The notes under the pieces: generated by a model
Told to the model about the DNA's origin: nothing
The model's input: the letters and a program-made list of their open reading frames with translations, nothing else
The model's database searches: none
Shown here: one piece after another, positions 62,872 through 64,000 of the stretch
Numbering within the stretch: the first letter of the stretch is position 1
How the letters are laid out: every line of letters starts with the position of its first letter
NCBI GenBank assembly: GCA_946894095.1
Contig: OX335652.1
Span: 519,001 to 583,000 of the forward strand
Direction of reading: 5' to 3'
From: Incurvaria masculella
Lineage: Eukaryota > Arthropoda > Insecta > Lepidoptera > Incurvariidae
Length of the DNA: 64,000 bases
Program-made: the position numbers and the translations under genes

Positions 62872-63224
62872 TCCCAAAAGTTATGTAGAAAATAAGGTTT
62901 TCGCTTAGCACTTAGTTCCATCGAGTACATACGGTGCGAGTGTGCTCGCAAATGTAAAGTACAGATCATTTTGTAGACATATTGGAACATCACAATTGGG
63001 TGTGATGGCGGTTGAGACATCACTTTTTAATATATTGACTACAGTACTAGTTATGCCAAATATATCTTCCAAAGTGTTTAAGAAAATCTACTGTGACCGA
63101 CAGGCAGAAGATTCCGGAATGATGTGTAATTAGATAATGAATCCATTTAAAAAAATTCTGAGAGAATTAACAATATAGCGGTTCCGTGAGACGTGTCGCG
63201 GGTCGCGTTCGCGTCTGAACATCG

Positions 63225-63420
63225 CAAATGAAACTCGCCGGGTAGTGATTCACCCAGAGTTCATTGCTACCGGCCACAGTCGGCCCACCACCAGACCAGA
63301 CCGAGCGCCGCTTCACCTTCGACGCCCCCCCCCCGCCTCCGCTGCGGTCGGCCAACGCCGACATCGCGCTACCGCCGTCCGCTCTTAAGAACTCTCGCGT
63401 CACCGAACTACACAAATTAT
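63225..63420. other. GC-rich exon-like island
   Basis: Open on both strands. The minus strand has a Met start reading MSALADRSGGGGGASKVKRR; the plus strand has a Pro-rich frame after a GGCCACAG acceptor-like site. GC content is well above the neighbours. Probably part of a gene or promoter, strand undecided. Confidence 0.3.
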
Positions 63421-64000
63421 TTAGGCTCAAAATCGACCAAGTTCTGATCACATTCGAATTCGCCATAAGCCTGTATCTTAGCGGTGACACCGGCCGGGTT
63501 CTTAGGTGGTGACAGTCTTTATACCAGCGATAGTTCAGAGTAAACATTCTGTATTGTAACTTTACAGATATTGAGACCTCAGACTGGTTTCTCCCAAATA
63601 TATTCGAATGATCTGCCGCAAAATATTTAGAACCATTCCAACTATGACAAATCTGACAGGCTTAAGTCGCCCTTCTGTGCGCTAAAAATATGTTTTTTTG
63701 TGTGTAATCTAATCGCAGCATTGGTTGAGATTATTTAAAGATTTTTGAAAGCGAGTGTACATTCAAGTGTCGGGTTGCCTTGGTCGGTCATGTCATGAAC
63801 ATATGGCGTTGGATTTTTATCTCCGCTGGTGCCGATTATACAAGTTGCATACTCGAGAATATGGCGCCTGTTTCGGCCTGGTGACCAAATAGGGCTTTAG
63901 AAAGGCTTCTTATTACAATAGATACCTACCTACCTGGTACGCGTTTTTGGTAGTTCTGCAGACGCAAATATTTCTGATCTACCTAGAGCTTCGTAAATAA

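Overview
The window is nuclear DNA from a moth or butterfly (Lepidoptera). It is AT-rich and intron-bearing, with two complete conserved genes and the C-terminal part of a third. It also carries dense short repeats of types I associate with lepidopteran genomes: (GTCC)n-containing elements ending in a CGAGTCSGACTCG palindrome, TTAA-flanked miniature elements, tRNA- and 5S-derived SINEs, and truncated LINEs. There is no sign of bacterial or organellar sequence. All coordinates were read by eye, and exon borders rest on splice consensus and reading phase, not on transcripts.

Layout. 0.9-1.5 kb: the last two exons of an unrecognised coiled-coil protein (+). 1.5-16 kb: no supported gene, many repeats, and a 3.1-kb 5'-truncated LINE nested in a miniature element. 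16.1-18.9 kb: RpS27A, the ubiquitin-ribosomal protein S27a fusion (-), three coding exons. 20.1-20.9 kb: NSA2, a 60S biogenesis factor (-), one intact 259-codon ORF. 21-27 kb: repeats. 29.5-44.3 kb (possibly from 27.8 kb): an Mdm2/Mdm4-type E3 ubiquitin ligase (+), with an acidic region, a RanBP2-type zinc finger and a C-terminal RING. 44.3-64 kb: mostly repeats and unassigned DNA, with a few weak exon candidates that could be the start of another gene.

The most unusual feature is inside the Mdm2-like gene. The zinc-finger exon is followed by a tandem array of 205-bp units (40611-42664). Each unit repeats the finger-coding segment together with its splice donor. In eight units a phase-0 acceptor followed by 168 nt of open frame can be drawn, so every unit could add one 56-residue finger module without breaking frame. 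The implied intron between neighbouring units is only 37 nt, so the array is either a set of exons with unusual splicing, an alternative-splicing cassette, or a recently amplified intronic satellite made from an exon. The 3' edge of the array is decaying.

Mobile DNA is unusually readable here. Four copies of one TTAA-flanked miniature element have exactly the same length (542 bp), one after subtracting a LINE and its 12-bp target duplication. Another copy has inserted exactly at the TTAA end of a second TTAA-type element. At least three SINEs share one body but have different Pol III heads, one of which looks like a tRNA A box joined to a 5S rRNA promoter.
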